Of a stretch of 64,000 nt of DNA, positions 7,855 through 16,096 are shown piece by piece. The DNA is taken from contig AP025685.1 of NCBI GenBank assembly GCA_022846635.1, positions 1,736,001 to 1,800,000 on the forward strand, in the 5' to 3' direction. The stretch comes from Salmonella enterica subsp. enterica serovar Choleraesuis (GTDB lineage: Bacteria > Pseudomonadota > Gammaproteobacteria > Enterobacterales > Enterobacteriaceae). Made by a program: the position numbers and the translations under genes. Every line of letters begins with the position of its first letter. Position 1 is the stretch's first letter. The notes beneath the pieces were generated by a model, which worked only from the letters and a program-made list of their open reading frames with translations, was not told where the DNA came from and made no database searches.

Positions 7855-9723
7855 ATGAGCAAGGCCCTGGCTGATAATATCTGTGCGCTACCTGCCTCCC
7901 CGGTTACTTTTCCAGAACATACTCAGCCCGCAAACAGTTTGCTGATGATGATTCAGCCTACGGTGCAGCATTTTGCAACTTTGCTGGCTAACGTTTTACA
8001 GCTTGAAGTTGAGGTGGTTGATAACCGTCTGCAGAGGGTTGCCGGTACCGGTATTTATAGCAATCGTCTCGGAAAACCACCGGAAAGCAATACATTGTTA
8101 TTAAATGAGGTCATTGAAAATCAACAAGAAGTTGTGATTTTTGATTCAAGGCAGAACCATCTTTGTCAGGCATGTCAGCAGAGGGAGACGTGTCGGGAGC
8201 GTGGTTTTGTTGGCGTACCGGTAACGCTCAAAAATCGGGTGATTGGCGTAGTAAGTTTGGTTGCGGTGAATATTACCCAGCTCACTCATTTGAAATCACA
8301 TACCCGAATGTTTATTGAATATATTCGGCATATCTCACGGCTGTTAGTGGAAAATATTTCCGTCGCAAATGATAAGTTTAAAACGGAAAGTGAGCTGGTG
8401 TGCTTTTTAGCTGAGCATGTAACGGATGCTATTTTATTATTTGATGCCAGCGCTCATGTTGTGTTTATGAATAATGCAGCTTATCAGGCGTTAAATATCA
8501 CCTCAGAGGGAAATATAGAAACGGCTTCTATTATTCATGGGGATGTCCATCATCAGGGGTTTAATGAATTTACATTATGCTGGCAAAATATTTGTTGGAA
8601 AATCTCCGGCCAGTGGCATCAAACCCGGCAGGGAGGGCTGTTGATGCTGTCCGATTCGAGTGTTACCGAGGTTCCGGCTCGCGAATCGCCAACGCCGGTG
8701 CCGGAGATTAAAAATCTTATTGGCCGTGCGCCGGAAATGAATAGATTAAAGCAGTTAATAAGCAGGGTAGCCGCAAGCCCGTCAAGCGTATTGATTTTAG
8801 GTGAAAGTGGAACCGGTAAAGAGGTTGTCGCTCAGGCAATACATCAGCTGAGCAATCGCCACGCCAAACCATTTGTGGCTATAAATTGTGCCGCAATCCC
8901 AGAGAATTTGTTGGAAAGCGAGCTGTTTGGCTATGCCAAAGGCGCGTTTACCGGTGCCTCCCCCGGCGGTAAAAAGGGGCTGATTCAGCTGGCGGATGAA
9001 GGCACGCTATTTCTGGACGAAATTGGCGATATGCCGCTAACGCTTCAGGCCCGATTATTGCGAGCCATAGAGCGCCGCGAGGTTTTGCCGGTGGGAGCGT
9101 CGCAGCCTGTCAAGGTAGATATCCGGATTATATCGGCGACTCATCAGCATCTGCTGGATAAAATCCGCGACGGAAGTTTTCGCGAGGATCTTTACTATCG
9201 GCTTAACGTGGTGCCGCTCACGCTGCCTCCGCTTAACCAACGGGGTGGGGATATACAGCTGTTATTACAGCATTTTATTACACTGCATGCCCGACGCATC
9301 GGTTGTGCAAAACCACAGGTAACGCCGCAGGCGATGAAGCGGCTTTGTCTCTATAGCTGGCCAGGAAATGTGCGCGAACTGAGTAATCTGGTTGAGTATC
9401 TGCTAAATATCGTGCCGCCCGGAGAGTGTATTGATGTGCCTTTGCTGCCGCCTGCCATTCAGTTGTGCTGGAAGGAGGCGTCAGAAACTTACGAAACCGC
9501 TCAACATGTTTCACCTCTTCAGACTCAGCACCCAGAAGTATGCCAGGACGTCGCAACGGTAAGTGAATCGGGTGATAAGGCCAACGCTAGCCTCAGGCTG
9601 GTGGAGCGGCAAATGATAGTGGAGGCGTTGCAGCGGCTGGGTAATAAAAAACTGGTTGCCGACGAACTGGGGATCGGGGTGGCGACGCTATACCGCAAAA
9701 TTAAAAAATACGGTCTGAGTTAA
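7855..9723 (+). CDS. ygeV: YgeV, sigma-54-dependent transcriptional activator (bEBP)
   Basis: From the ATG at 7855, 10 bases after AGGAGG, the protein is 622 residues. The N-terminal third resembles the E. coli YgeV sensory region (PTVQHFATLLANVLQLEVEV) with a cysteine cluster CQACQQRETC near residue 110, followed by a PAS-like region. The AAA+ domain starts near residue 285: Walker A GESGTGKEVV, the sigma-54 contact loop ESELFGYAKGAFTGA, Walker B GTLFLDEIGDMP, and REDLYYRLNVVPLTLPPL. A C-terminal Fis-type helix-turn-helix ends ADELGIGVATLYRKIKKYG. The CxxC-type cluster might sense redox or bind metal, which is inference. Its location and the surrounding -24/-12 promoters make it the likely regulator of this island. 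Confidence 0.93.
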   Translation: MSKALADNICALPASPVTFPEHTQPANSLLMMIQPTVQHFATLLANVLQLEVEVVDNRLQRVAGTGIYSNRLGKPPESNTLLLNEVIENQQEVVIFDSRQNHLCQACQQRETCRERGFVGVPVTLKNRVIGVVSLVAVNITQLTHLKSHTRMFIEYIRHISRLLVENISVANDKFKTESELVCFLAEHVTDAILLFDASAHVVFMNNAAYQALNITSEGNIETASIIHGDVHHQGFNEFTLCWQNICWKISGQWHQTRQGGLLMLSDSSVTEVPARESPTPVPEIKNLIGRAPEMNRLKQLISRVAASPSSVLILGESGTGKEVVAQAIHQLSNRHAKPFVAINCAAIPENLLESELFGYAKGAFTGASPGGKKGLIQLADEGTLFLDEIGDMPLTLQARLLRAIERREVLPVGASQPVKVDIRIISATHQHLLDKIRDGSFREDLYYRLNVVPLTLPPLNQRGGDIQLLLQHFITLHARRIGCAKPQVTPQAMKRLCLYSWPGNVRELSNLVEYLLNIVPPGECIDVPLLPPAIQLCWKEASETYETAQHVSPLQTQHPEVCQDVATVSESGDKANASLRLVERQMIVEALQRLGNKKLVADELGIGVATLYRKIKKYGLS

Positions 9724-10288
9724 AGCCTGACTGATAGCGCTGGCGATACTCATCAGGAGTATCCAGATCGTAATGAATCGCCGGATCGTCAACTTCTACA
9801 TTCCTGCGTCCGTAGATACGGATAAGCTGGCCCAGATTACTGTCGGTCGGAGCGTTAAGAATGGTGGATCGCATCAGGGCTGGAAGCAGTACCGGATGCC
9901 CACCGCGATGGTTATAAACAGGCACCAGGCTTTCCGGTGCCGGGTGCGCGGCCCATAATCTCTTGTAGGTGGTTAACCGGATATCGGGCATATCTCCAGG
10001 AATAACAAAGAACGGCTCGTTGGCCAGCCAATGGGCACCGCAGCGTAATGAAGAGAACATTCCGCTGCGGTAGTCGATGTTATATGAGAGCCTGATACGC
10101 GGTAGCCCATGGTAACGCTGGTGCAGCTCAGCTCCTCGAAACCCTGTGACCAGGATAACCTGGTCACAGAATGACAGCGCGGTGCGCAGCGTGCAGTCCA
10201 GAATGGTGGTATCTCTCCACGGTAATAGCATTTTCCAGCTGACCATGCGGCTGGAAAGCCCCGCCGCTAACACCAGGCATTGCCTCAT
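9701..10288 (-). CDS. mocA: MocA, molybdenum cofactor cytidylyltransferase
   Basis: The 195-residue nucleotidyltransferase starts MRQCLVLAAGLSSRM and has VILVTGF (near residue 45), MFSSLRCGAHW (near 77), FFVIPGDMPDI (near 95) and NHRGGHPVLLP (near 127). MocA joins CMP to Mo-molybdopterin to form the MCD cofactor for xanthine-dehydrogenase-family enzymes. It is the last gene after xdhAB and xdhC, 2 bases after the xdhC stop. Its 3' end overlaps the convergent ygeV by 23 bases. One oddity is valine where the family signature has glycine (RMG-x-x-K reads RMVSWK), which could weaken nucleotide binding. Confidence 0.9.
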   Translation of the reverse strand: MRQCLVLAAGLSSRMVSWKMLLPWRDTTILDCTLRTALSFCDQVILVTGFRGAELHQRYHGLPRIRLSYNIDYRSGMFSSLRCGAHWLANEPFFVIPGDMPDIRLTTYKRLWAAHPAPESLVPVYNHRGGHPVLLPALMRSTILNAPTDSNLGQLIRIYGRRNVEVDDPAIHYDLDTPDEYRQRYQSGFNSDRIF

Positions 10289-10290
10289 AA

Positions 10291-10761
10291 TTATTCAGCT
10301 TCTCGTGGGTTGAGTACGGCTTTTATCGATTTAATAATCGGGCGATAACCGGTACAACGGCAGATATTGCCCTCGAGGGCATCCAAAAGCTGCTCATCGC
10401 TGGGCTGCGGATTTTCATCCAGCAGTGCTTTGGTGCTCATTAAAAAACCGGGCGTGCAAAAACCACACTGCACGCCTCCGTGGCGAACGAATGCCCGCTG
10501 AAGCTGCTGGCCGATTTTGTCCTGTTCCAGCGCCTCGACGGTGGTAATTTCAGCCCCATGACACTGTATGGCGAGGATCAGGCAGGAGCAGACGGCTTTG
10601 CCATTCATAATAACGGTGCAGGCGCCGCACTCGCCCACCGAGCAGCCTTCTTTAGTTCCTGTCAGCTCAAGATCTTCGCGCAGGAAGTCGATTAACCGCT
10701 GGTTATCCGTTACCGGACGGCAAATATTTATGCCGTTTACTTTCAGTTCAATAGTATCCAT
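10291..10761 (-). CDS. xdhC: XdhC-type [2Fe-2S] subunit of the molybdenum hydroxylase
   Basis: The 156-residue protein has the two iron-sulphur domains of xanthine-dehydrogenase small subunits: a plant-ferredoxin-type cluster in CSVGECGACTV with a following C at about residue 58, and the alpha-helical cluster in CGFCTPGFLM plus NICRCTGYRP (near residues 100-140). It passes electrons from the Mo centre to the FAD domain. The name follows E. coli usage and is not the XdhC chaperone family. It begins 10 bases after the xdhAB stop and ends 2 bases before mocA, so the three form one operon. Confidence 0.93.
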   Translation of the reverse strand: MDTIELKVNGINICRPVTDNQRLIDFLREDLELTGTKEGCSVGECGACTVIMNGKAVCSCLILAIQCHGAEITTVEALEQDKIGQQLQRAFVRHGGVQCGFCTPGFLMSTKALLDENPQPSDEQLLDALEGNICRCTGYRPIIKSIKAVLNPREAE

Positions 10762-10771
10762 CTGTTGTGCC

Positions 10772-13700
10772 TCAATGAGTCCTGGTGGTCATAACTTCCT
10801 GCAGCATTTGACTAAGCATTTCGGTAGCGACCGGTATTTTGTATGCGGCCGACCAGCGTTTGCCGATCGTTTCATTAAGCTGCTCGAGAAGCACACCGGT
10901 TGCTTCGGTAATCAGCGCATGATTCAGCTTGCGGCCGGTTAAGCACTTCTCCAGCCGCATCAGGCGCTGCGGATTGCTCATCAGCGCGCCATCGACCAGC
11001 CGGCAGCGCGTCAAAATGCCTGAGGCGTCGAGAACAAACTGGCCGGTAAAACTCTGACGGGTGATGTTAAGAGCGTTACGGCGTCCGAGCTGGAGATAGT
11101 GCTGTTTTAATCCCGGATGTTGGTAAGGGGCCGGTAGGATAAATGCGCATACCAGTTCTCCTGGCTGGAGCTGGGTGCGGTATCCGCCGGTACTGAATTC
11201 GGCCAGTGGAATGGTTCGGGCCGGATGGTCGTGATGCTGAATTTCGACCATCGCATCATAGATAATCAGCGGAGGCACTGAGTCTGCGCAGGGCGCGGCG
11301 TTAACCACATTTCCGCCAACGGTGGCCCGATTACGCAGTTGTAAAGAACCCACGGTCTTAGCCGCCGTCACCAGCAGCGGATAGCGTTCAATAATCTGCG
11401 GGTCGTTGACTAGCTGGCTGAAGGTGACGGCGGCACCGATACGCACCGAACCATCTTGTTGCAGGGTTATTTGCTGTAGCTCAGGGATGGCGCTGATATC
11501 AACCACGGGAATAGGCTGCAGGCTTAGCCGTGCCTGAATAAGAAGATCGGTGCCTCCCGCCAGCGCTCGGGCATCGCCAGATTTTAGCAGCTCCAATGCA
11601 TGGGTTAGCGTAGCGGCACGCTGTACCTGAAGCGTATTAATGCGCAGGGTTTGCTTTTTGTTTTGGCCCGACTCCAGCAGCTCGCTTTGACGCTCAGGCT
11701 TTTTCAGGTGGTAGCCAAGCTTAACCTGTTCAAGGGTCAGGGGCAGGGCATAGTTACGGCTGCCGAGAGCAAAGCTGACCGCATTATTTAGCGCGGCGGC
11801 CCCCAGCTCCAGCACCGGCTCGCCGATAACCTTGGCACCGAACGGGCCGGCTTTATCGTGGTTTTCGATACCGGTAATGTCTATTTCCGGGACATCTTTA
11901 ATCGTCGGCAGCAGGTAGGTATCAAAGTTTTCCGACTTAACCTCGCCGTGTTCGATATTGAAATCTTCCAGCATGCCGTAGCCCACCATGCCCTGGGCCA
12001 CACCGCCGCAAACCTGACCTTCAAAACCTACCCGATTAATAACGGTGCCGACATCGTGCACTGCGGTCGCGTGGTTAATGCTGATTTTACCGGTGCGTGT
12101 GTCCAGCGTAATATCGGCGACCTGGCAGCCATACACCCAGGTAAAATACGGGCTACCGGTGCCTTTTTCTTCATCCCAGTGGATATCCGGCGCAACGTGC
12201 CAGCCATAGGCGGCCAGGTTAGCGCCCGTCGCTCTGGTAAGAACGGTAGCCTCGGCGAAGCCAATGCTTTTATCCGGCTGATGGCGATGGGTAATTTTAT
12301 TATCCGCCCAAAGCAAATCGTCTTCGCCACTGGCTCCTAAGCGCGGTGCGATAACGGCACTGATGCTGGCTTTAAGTTTGTTAGCGGCGTCCAGAATAGC
12401 CTGGCCGCCCATCAGCGTGCCGCGTGAGGCTACGGTAGAACCGCCATCGGCAATCATGGCGGTTGCCGGTTCAGTAAAGGAGATGGTGTCGAGGCTGACG
12501 CCAAAGGCTTCCGCCGCGATTATCGACATGGTGGCCTGCAGACCCTGGCCGTTTTCCGATACAGAGGTAGAGATGTTGATACTGCCATCTGCGTTAATCT
12601 GGATAAGCGATGAGGAGGCGTCCAGCCCTTCGGCACCCAGCGAACATCCCCGGTGGCTGATGGCAAACCCAATGCCATATTTTACCGGTCCGCCTTTAGC
12701 ATTCAGTTCGGCATAATGGCGTCTCTTTGCCTCGAACTCGCTACGCTCAAGCCCTTTAAGTAACACCTGGCGGGCAGAAACCGTATGGCTGGTCATTGGC
12801 TGCCCGGCGATGCTGATATCATCCTGGTTCAAAATATTACGGAGCCTGATTTCCACCGGGCTGATGCCCATGAGATCTGCCAGCTCATCCATTAGCGACT
12901 CATTGGCGAAAATAACCTGGGGTGCGCCAAACCCACGATAGGCCGAGGTATAGACGTTATTAGTGTATACACCGGTGATATCGATACGCACATTAGGGAT
13001 GTTATAGGGGCCAGCGGCCTGTACCGAGCTGCGCCAGGTGACGAAAACAGTCTGCCCGGCGTAGCTGCCGCCATCGGCCAGAATATCTATTTTTATCGCT
13101 TTGATCCTGGCGTCGTCATCCAGACCGACTTTGTATTTCATGGTATAGGGATGGCGTTTGTAGCTTTCGCGCATTGATTGTTCGCGATTATAGGTAATTT
13201 TGACCGGACGATGAGTGAGCCAGGCAAGTAGCGCCGTGCGGCATGCCAGGTGATCGATAATATCGTCCTTACCGCCGAAGCTGCCGCCCAGCGTTGAACG
13301 CTTAACGTTCACTTTAGATTGTGGGATCCCAAGATAGCGGGCTACGAATCCGCGCACCCGGTGGGCGTTTTGAATAGAGCCGTAAATAGTGATTATCTGC
13401 TCGTTATCATCAAAGCAGGCGGTGATGGTTTCCGGTTCAATGTAAGCATGTTCCTGAAAGTTAACGCTGTATTCCCGCTCAAAAATATGGGTGGCGCTTT
13501 CGAAACCGGCCTCTACGTCGCCTTTGACCGTGAAATGGTGGTTAATAACGTTGCTGCCGCTATCAGCGTGAATCAACCGTGCTCCTGGGCGTAAAGCATC
13601 CTGCACGTTAGTAATTGGTTCAAACGGGCGGTAAGTGATTTTGATTTTCTCTGCCGCCAGTGCTGCGGCCTCATAGCTCTCTGCTGCAATGACTGCCACT

Positions 13701-13999
13701 ACGTCACCGCGATAGGCAATCTCTTTATCAATAAGCGGCGGATAGTCTGCTGAAACTACGCCTACCTTTTTCTCCCCCGGAACGTCCTGCCAGGTGGCGA
13801 TGCGCACCACGCCCGGCACCTTCTCAGCTTCGGAAAGGTCGAGTGACTCAACCTGACCGGCCGCTATGTCGACGTAACGACAAACCCCATACAGCATCCT
13901 TTTCAGGTTTAGGTCATCGCCATAAATGGCCAGCCCTTTAACCTTGGCCAGCCCATCGGCACGCATAACTTCGGTGCCCACCACATGATGTGTTTTCAT
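10772..13999 (-). CDS. fused molybdenum hydroxylase large subunit: XdhA-like Mo domain joined to XdhB-like FAD domain
   Basis: One open frame of 1075 residues starts MKTHHVVGTEVMRADGLAKV. AGGAGT precedes the ATG at 13999; the longer frame to 14107 lacks support. Residues 1 to about 765 are the molybdopterin-binding part: TLGGSFGGKDDI, AYRGFGAPQVIFANESLMDE (active-site Arg) and the GEPVLELGAAALNNAV segment with the expected catalytic Glu. A short polar linker (about 765-785) leads into an FAD subunit with LAGGTDLLIQ and LRNRATVGGNVVNAAPCADS. In E. coli, XdhA (752) and XdhB (292) are separate, and XdhD is a different arrangement. The substrate is probably xanthine or a related purine. A textbook sigma-54 promoter lies 54-71 bases upstream. 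Confidence 0.92.
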   Translation of the reverse strand: MKTHHVVGTEVMRADGLAKVKGLAIYGDDLNLKRMLYGVCRYVDIAAGQVESLDLSEAEKVPGVVRIATWQDVPGEKKVGVVSADYPPLIDKEIAYRGDVVAVIAAESYEAAALAAEKIKITYRPFEPITNVQDALRPGARLIHADSGSNVINHHFTVKGDVEAGFESATHIFEREYSVNFQEHAYIEPETITACFDDNEQIITIYGSIQNAHRVRGFVARYLGIPQSKVNVKRSTLGGSFGGKDDIIDHLACRTALLAWLTHRPVKITYNREQSMRESYKRHPYTMKYKVGLDDDARIKAIKIDILADGGSYAGQTVFVTWRSSVQAAGPYNIPNVRIDITGVYTNNVYTSAYRGFGAPQVIFANESLMDELADLMGISPVEIRLRNILNQDDISIAGQPMTSHTVSARQVLLKGLERSEFEAKRRHYAELNAKGGPVKYGIGFAISHRGCSLGAEGLDASSSLIQINADGSINISTSVSENGQGLQATMSIIAAEAFGVSLDTISFTEPATAMIADGGSTVASRGTLMGGQAILDAANKLKASISAVIAPRLGASGEDDLLWADNKITHRHQPDKSIGFAEATVLTRATGANLAAYGWHVAPDIHWDEEKGTGSPYFTWVYGCQVADITLDTRTGKISINHATAVHDVGTVINRVGFEGQVCGGVAQGMVGYGMLEDFNIEHGEVKSENFDTYLLPTIKDVPEIDITGIENHDKAGPFGAKVIGEPVLELGAAALNNAVSFALGSRNYALPLTLEQVKLGYHLKKPERQSELLESGQNKKQTLRINTLQVQRAATLTHALELLKSGDARALAGGTDLLIQARLSLQPIPVVDISAIPELQQITLQQDGSVRIGAAVTFSQLVNDPQIIERYPLLVTAAKTVGSLQLRNRATVGGNVVNAAPCADSVPPLIIYDAMVEIQHHDHPARTIPLAEFSTGGYRTQLQPGELVCAFILPAPYQHPGLKQHYLQLGRRNALNITRQSFTGQFVLDASGILTRCRLVDGALMSNPQRLMRLEKCLTGRKLNHALITEATGVLLEQLNETIGKRWSAAYKIPVATEMLSQMLQEVMTTRTH

Positions 14000-14052
14000 C
14001 TGCTCACTCCTGAAGGTACCGGCAGGGAATGTCCCGCCAAATGGACTCAGTA

Positions 14053-14070
14053 AAGCAAGGAGCGTGCCAT
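14053..14070 (-). promoter_or_regulatory. sigma-54 promoter for xdhAB-xdhC-mocA
   Basis: On the minus strand TGGCACGCTCCTTGCTTTA matches the TGGCACN5TTGCW consensus at every defined base, with GG at 14068-14067 and GC at 14056-14055. Transcription would start near 14043, about 44 bases before the ATG. The palindrome centred at 14175 is 107 bp upstream. Confidence 0.85.
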
Positions 14071-14165
14071 TGACCTTTTCATGTAGGAGACCCGCGCCGT
14101 CAGGCACTTTAAGGCATGCCGAGTGCCATTGATGGCTGTGAATAAAGGTGAGATGGGGTGCTCTG

Positions 14166-14184
14166 GCTTCTCATTATGAGAAGC
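14166..14184. promoter_or_regulatory. shared enhancer palindrome between xdhAB and aldB
   Basis: GCTTCTCA-TTA-TGAGAAGC is a perfect 8-bp-arm palindrome centred at 14175. It lies exactly 107 bp from the -24 GG of the xdhAB promoter on one side and 107 bp from that of the aldB promoter on the other. That is the usual place for a bEBP binding site serving two divergent sigma-54 promoters. YgeV is the obvious candidate, by inference. Confidence 0.65.
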
Positions 14185-14280
14185 GAAGCTGATAATTTTT
14201 TGCGAAAAAATCGGTGGCTGCTGGCTATGCGAATGCCTGGGGGCTACGAATGCAGCGGCTTAGCGATGGTTTAACGGTTA

Positions 14281-14296
14281 TGGCAGGAAAATTGCT
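14281..14296 (+). promoter_or_regulatory. sigma-54 promoter for aldB
   Basis: TGGCAGGAAAATTGCT has GG (14282-14283) and GC (14294-14295) ten bases apart, with a consensus -12 TTGCT and a T-run after it. Transcription would start near 14307, about 100 bases before the ATG at 14409, which makes the upstream reading frame from 14214 non-coding. Confidence 0.8.
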
Positions 14297-14408
14297 TTTT
14301 GAACCAGGCCCGACGTGCGCGGCCCTGGCCGATATCGTCGCCAATGCTGGTGGCGAAGAGCCATGCCGCTACAGGGACGTTAACCCAAAAAATAAAAAGG
14401 TACTCTAT

Positions 14409-15932
14409 ATGACCGTTAACCAACCGCAGCAACTTGCAGCTATTCCCTATACCTTCAAAACGCGCTACGACAACTTTATCGGCGGACGCTGGATGGCACC
14501 GCTCGGCGGAGAATACTATCTCAACCAGACACCGGCGACCGGCCAGACCATTTGCGAGGTGGCAAGCTCTGACTCGCGAGATGTCGATCTGGCGCTGGAT
14601 GCCGCCCATAAGGCCCAGGCATCCTGGGGCAAAACTTCGGGGGCCGAACGCGCCGCATTACTGAATAAAATTGCCGATAGAATGGAGGAGCACCTTGCTG
14701 TGCTGGCGGCGGTAGAAACCTGGGATAACGGTAAGGCTATTCGGGAAACCCAGGCAGCCGATGTTCCGCTGGGGCTGGATCATTTCCGCTATTTTGCCGC
14801 CTGTATCCGTGCTCAGGAGGGAGGAATTAGCGAGATCAACGCTAATCTGGTGGCCTATCATTTTCATGAGCCGCTTGGGGTGGTGGGGCAGATAATCCCC
14901 TGGAACTTCCCGCTGCTGATGGCCTGCTGGAAGCTGGCTCCGGCGCTGGCGGCAGGTAACTGTATCGTTTTAAAACCGGCGAAGCTGACCCCCATGTCGG
15001 TGCTGGTGCTGATGGAGTTAATCGCCGATATCCTGCCTCCGGGCGTGGTGAACGTGGTGAACGGCGCGGGCAGTGAAATCGGCGAATACCTGGTTACTTC
15101 CGGGCGGATCGCCAAGATTGCCTTCACCGGCTCTACCGAAGTGGGGCGTGACATTATGCATTACGCTTCACGTAATGTTATTCCTGTTACCCTCGAGCTG
15201 GGGGGGAAATCGCCCAATATCTTTTTTGCCGATGTGATGGATAAAGACGACGCGTTTCTTGATAAAGCGCTGGAAGGGATGGCGATGTTTGCCTTTAACC
15301 AGGGAGAGGTTTGCACCTGTCCTAGCCGGGCGCTGGTCCAGGAGTCGGTCTATGAGCGCTTTATGGAAAAGGCTATCGCGCGCATTGCTGCTATTCGTCG
15401 CGGCCATCCGCTTGACCCACAAACTCAGATGGGAGCGCAGGTCTCTAAAGGGCAGCTCGACACCATTCTCAACTACATCGATATTGGCCGCAAAGAGGGC
15501 GCGGAGGTGCTGACCGGTGGCCATCGCTGCGAGTTATCAGGTGAATTAGCCGGCGGTTATTACGTGGAGCCCACCGTGCTGGCGGGTCACAATGCTATGC
15601 GGGTATTCCAGGAAGAGATTTTCGGCCCGGTACTGGCGGTTACCACCTTTAAAGACCGGGACGAAGCGCTGGCTATCGCTAATGATTCGGTTTATGGATT
15701 GGGGGCAGGAGTCTGGACCCGTAACGGTACCCTGGCTTATCAAATGGGGCGCGGTATTCAGGCGGGCAGGGTGTGGACAAACTGTTACCACGCTTATCCG
15801 GCTCATGCAGCGTTTGGGGGCTATAAGCTTTCTGGTATTGGTCGCGAGAACCATAAGATGATGCTCGATCATTATCAGCAGACCAAATGCCTGCTGGTGA
15901 GCTACGATGACCAGGCCCAGGGATTATTCTGA
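14409..15932 (+). CDS. aldB: aldehyde dehydrogenase AldB
   Basis: From the ATG at 14409, after AAGG, the NAD(P)-dependent aldehyde dehydrogenase is 507 residues (E. coli AldB 512). It starts [13 protein letters not shown] and has [10 protein letters not shown] (near residue 21), [20 protein letters not shown] (near 155), the general base in [10 protein letters not shown] (near 265) and the catalytic Cys in [12 protein letters not shown] (near 300). It oxidises aldehydes to acids in the cytoplasm. E. coli aldB is known as a stationary-phase gene elsewhere on the chromosome. Here it diverges from the xdh operon under its own -24/-12 promoter, so it may handle an aldehyde made during purine breakdown. 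That link is inference. Confidence 0.92.
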   Translation: MTVNQPQQLAAIPYTFKTRYDNFIGGRWMAPLGGEYYLNQTPATGQTICEVASSDSRDVDLALDAAHKAQASWGKTSGAERAALLNKIADRMEEHLAVLAAVETWDNGKAIRETQAADVPLGLDHFRYFAACIRAQEGGISEINANLVAYHFHEPLGVVGQIIPWNFPLLMACWKLAPALAAGNCIVLKPAKLTPMSVLVLMELIADILPPGVVNVVNGAGSEIGEYLVTSGRIAKIAFTGSTEVGRDIMHYASRNVIPVTLELGGKSPNIFFADVMDKDDAFLDKALEGMAMFAFNQGEVCTCPSRALVQESVYERFMEKAIARIAAIRRGHPLDPQTQMGAQVSKGQLDTILNYIDIGRKEGAEVLTGGHRCELSGELAGGYYVEPTVLAGHNAMRVFQEEIFGPVLAVTTFKDRDEALAIANDSVYGLGAGVWTRNGTLAYQMGRGIQAGRVWTNCYHAYPAHAAFGGYKLSGIGRENHKMMLDHYQQTKCLLVSYDDQAQGLF

Positions 15933-16013
15933 GTGGGCAATAAAATTTCCGCCAGGGGCCAGTTCGTCCATTTTGGGGTGGCGTAGCATCCGGCAATCTT
16001 GTTATCTGGCGGC

Positions 16014-16041
16014 ATAAAAAAACCAGGCACAACGCCTGGTT
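16014..16041. terminator. bidirectional terminator (first hairpin) between aldB and fumarase
   Basis: AACCAGGC-acaac-GCCTGGTT is flanked by an A-run on the left (ending in the stem) and a T-run on the right, so it can terminate aldB on the plus strand and fumarase on the minus strand. Confidence 0.85.
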
Positions 16042-16045
16042 TTTT

Positions 16046-16077
16046 ACTGCCTGTAACCGTAACAGGCAGTGATTTTT
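16046..16077. terminator. second terminator hairpin after aldB / fumarase
   Basis: ACTGCCTGT (16046-16054) and ACAGGCAGT (16062-16070) form a 9-bp stem with a 7-base loop, followed on the plus strand by GATTTTTT. Together with the preceding hairpin it makes a tandem, two-way terminator between convergent genes. Confidence 0.8.
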
Positions 16078-16096
16078 TAATGGCAAGCTCTGGCGC

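Noticed and set aside
14000..14107. 36-residue N-terminal extension of the fused XdhAB protein
   Set aside because: It would start upstream of the strong sigma-54 promoter's predicted start site and lacks a ribosome site; AGGAGT precedes the ATG at 13999.
14214..14408. 65-residue N-terminal extension of AldB
   Set aside because: It contains the aldB sigma-54 promoter and does not match the AldB family; the ATG at 14409 does.
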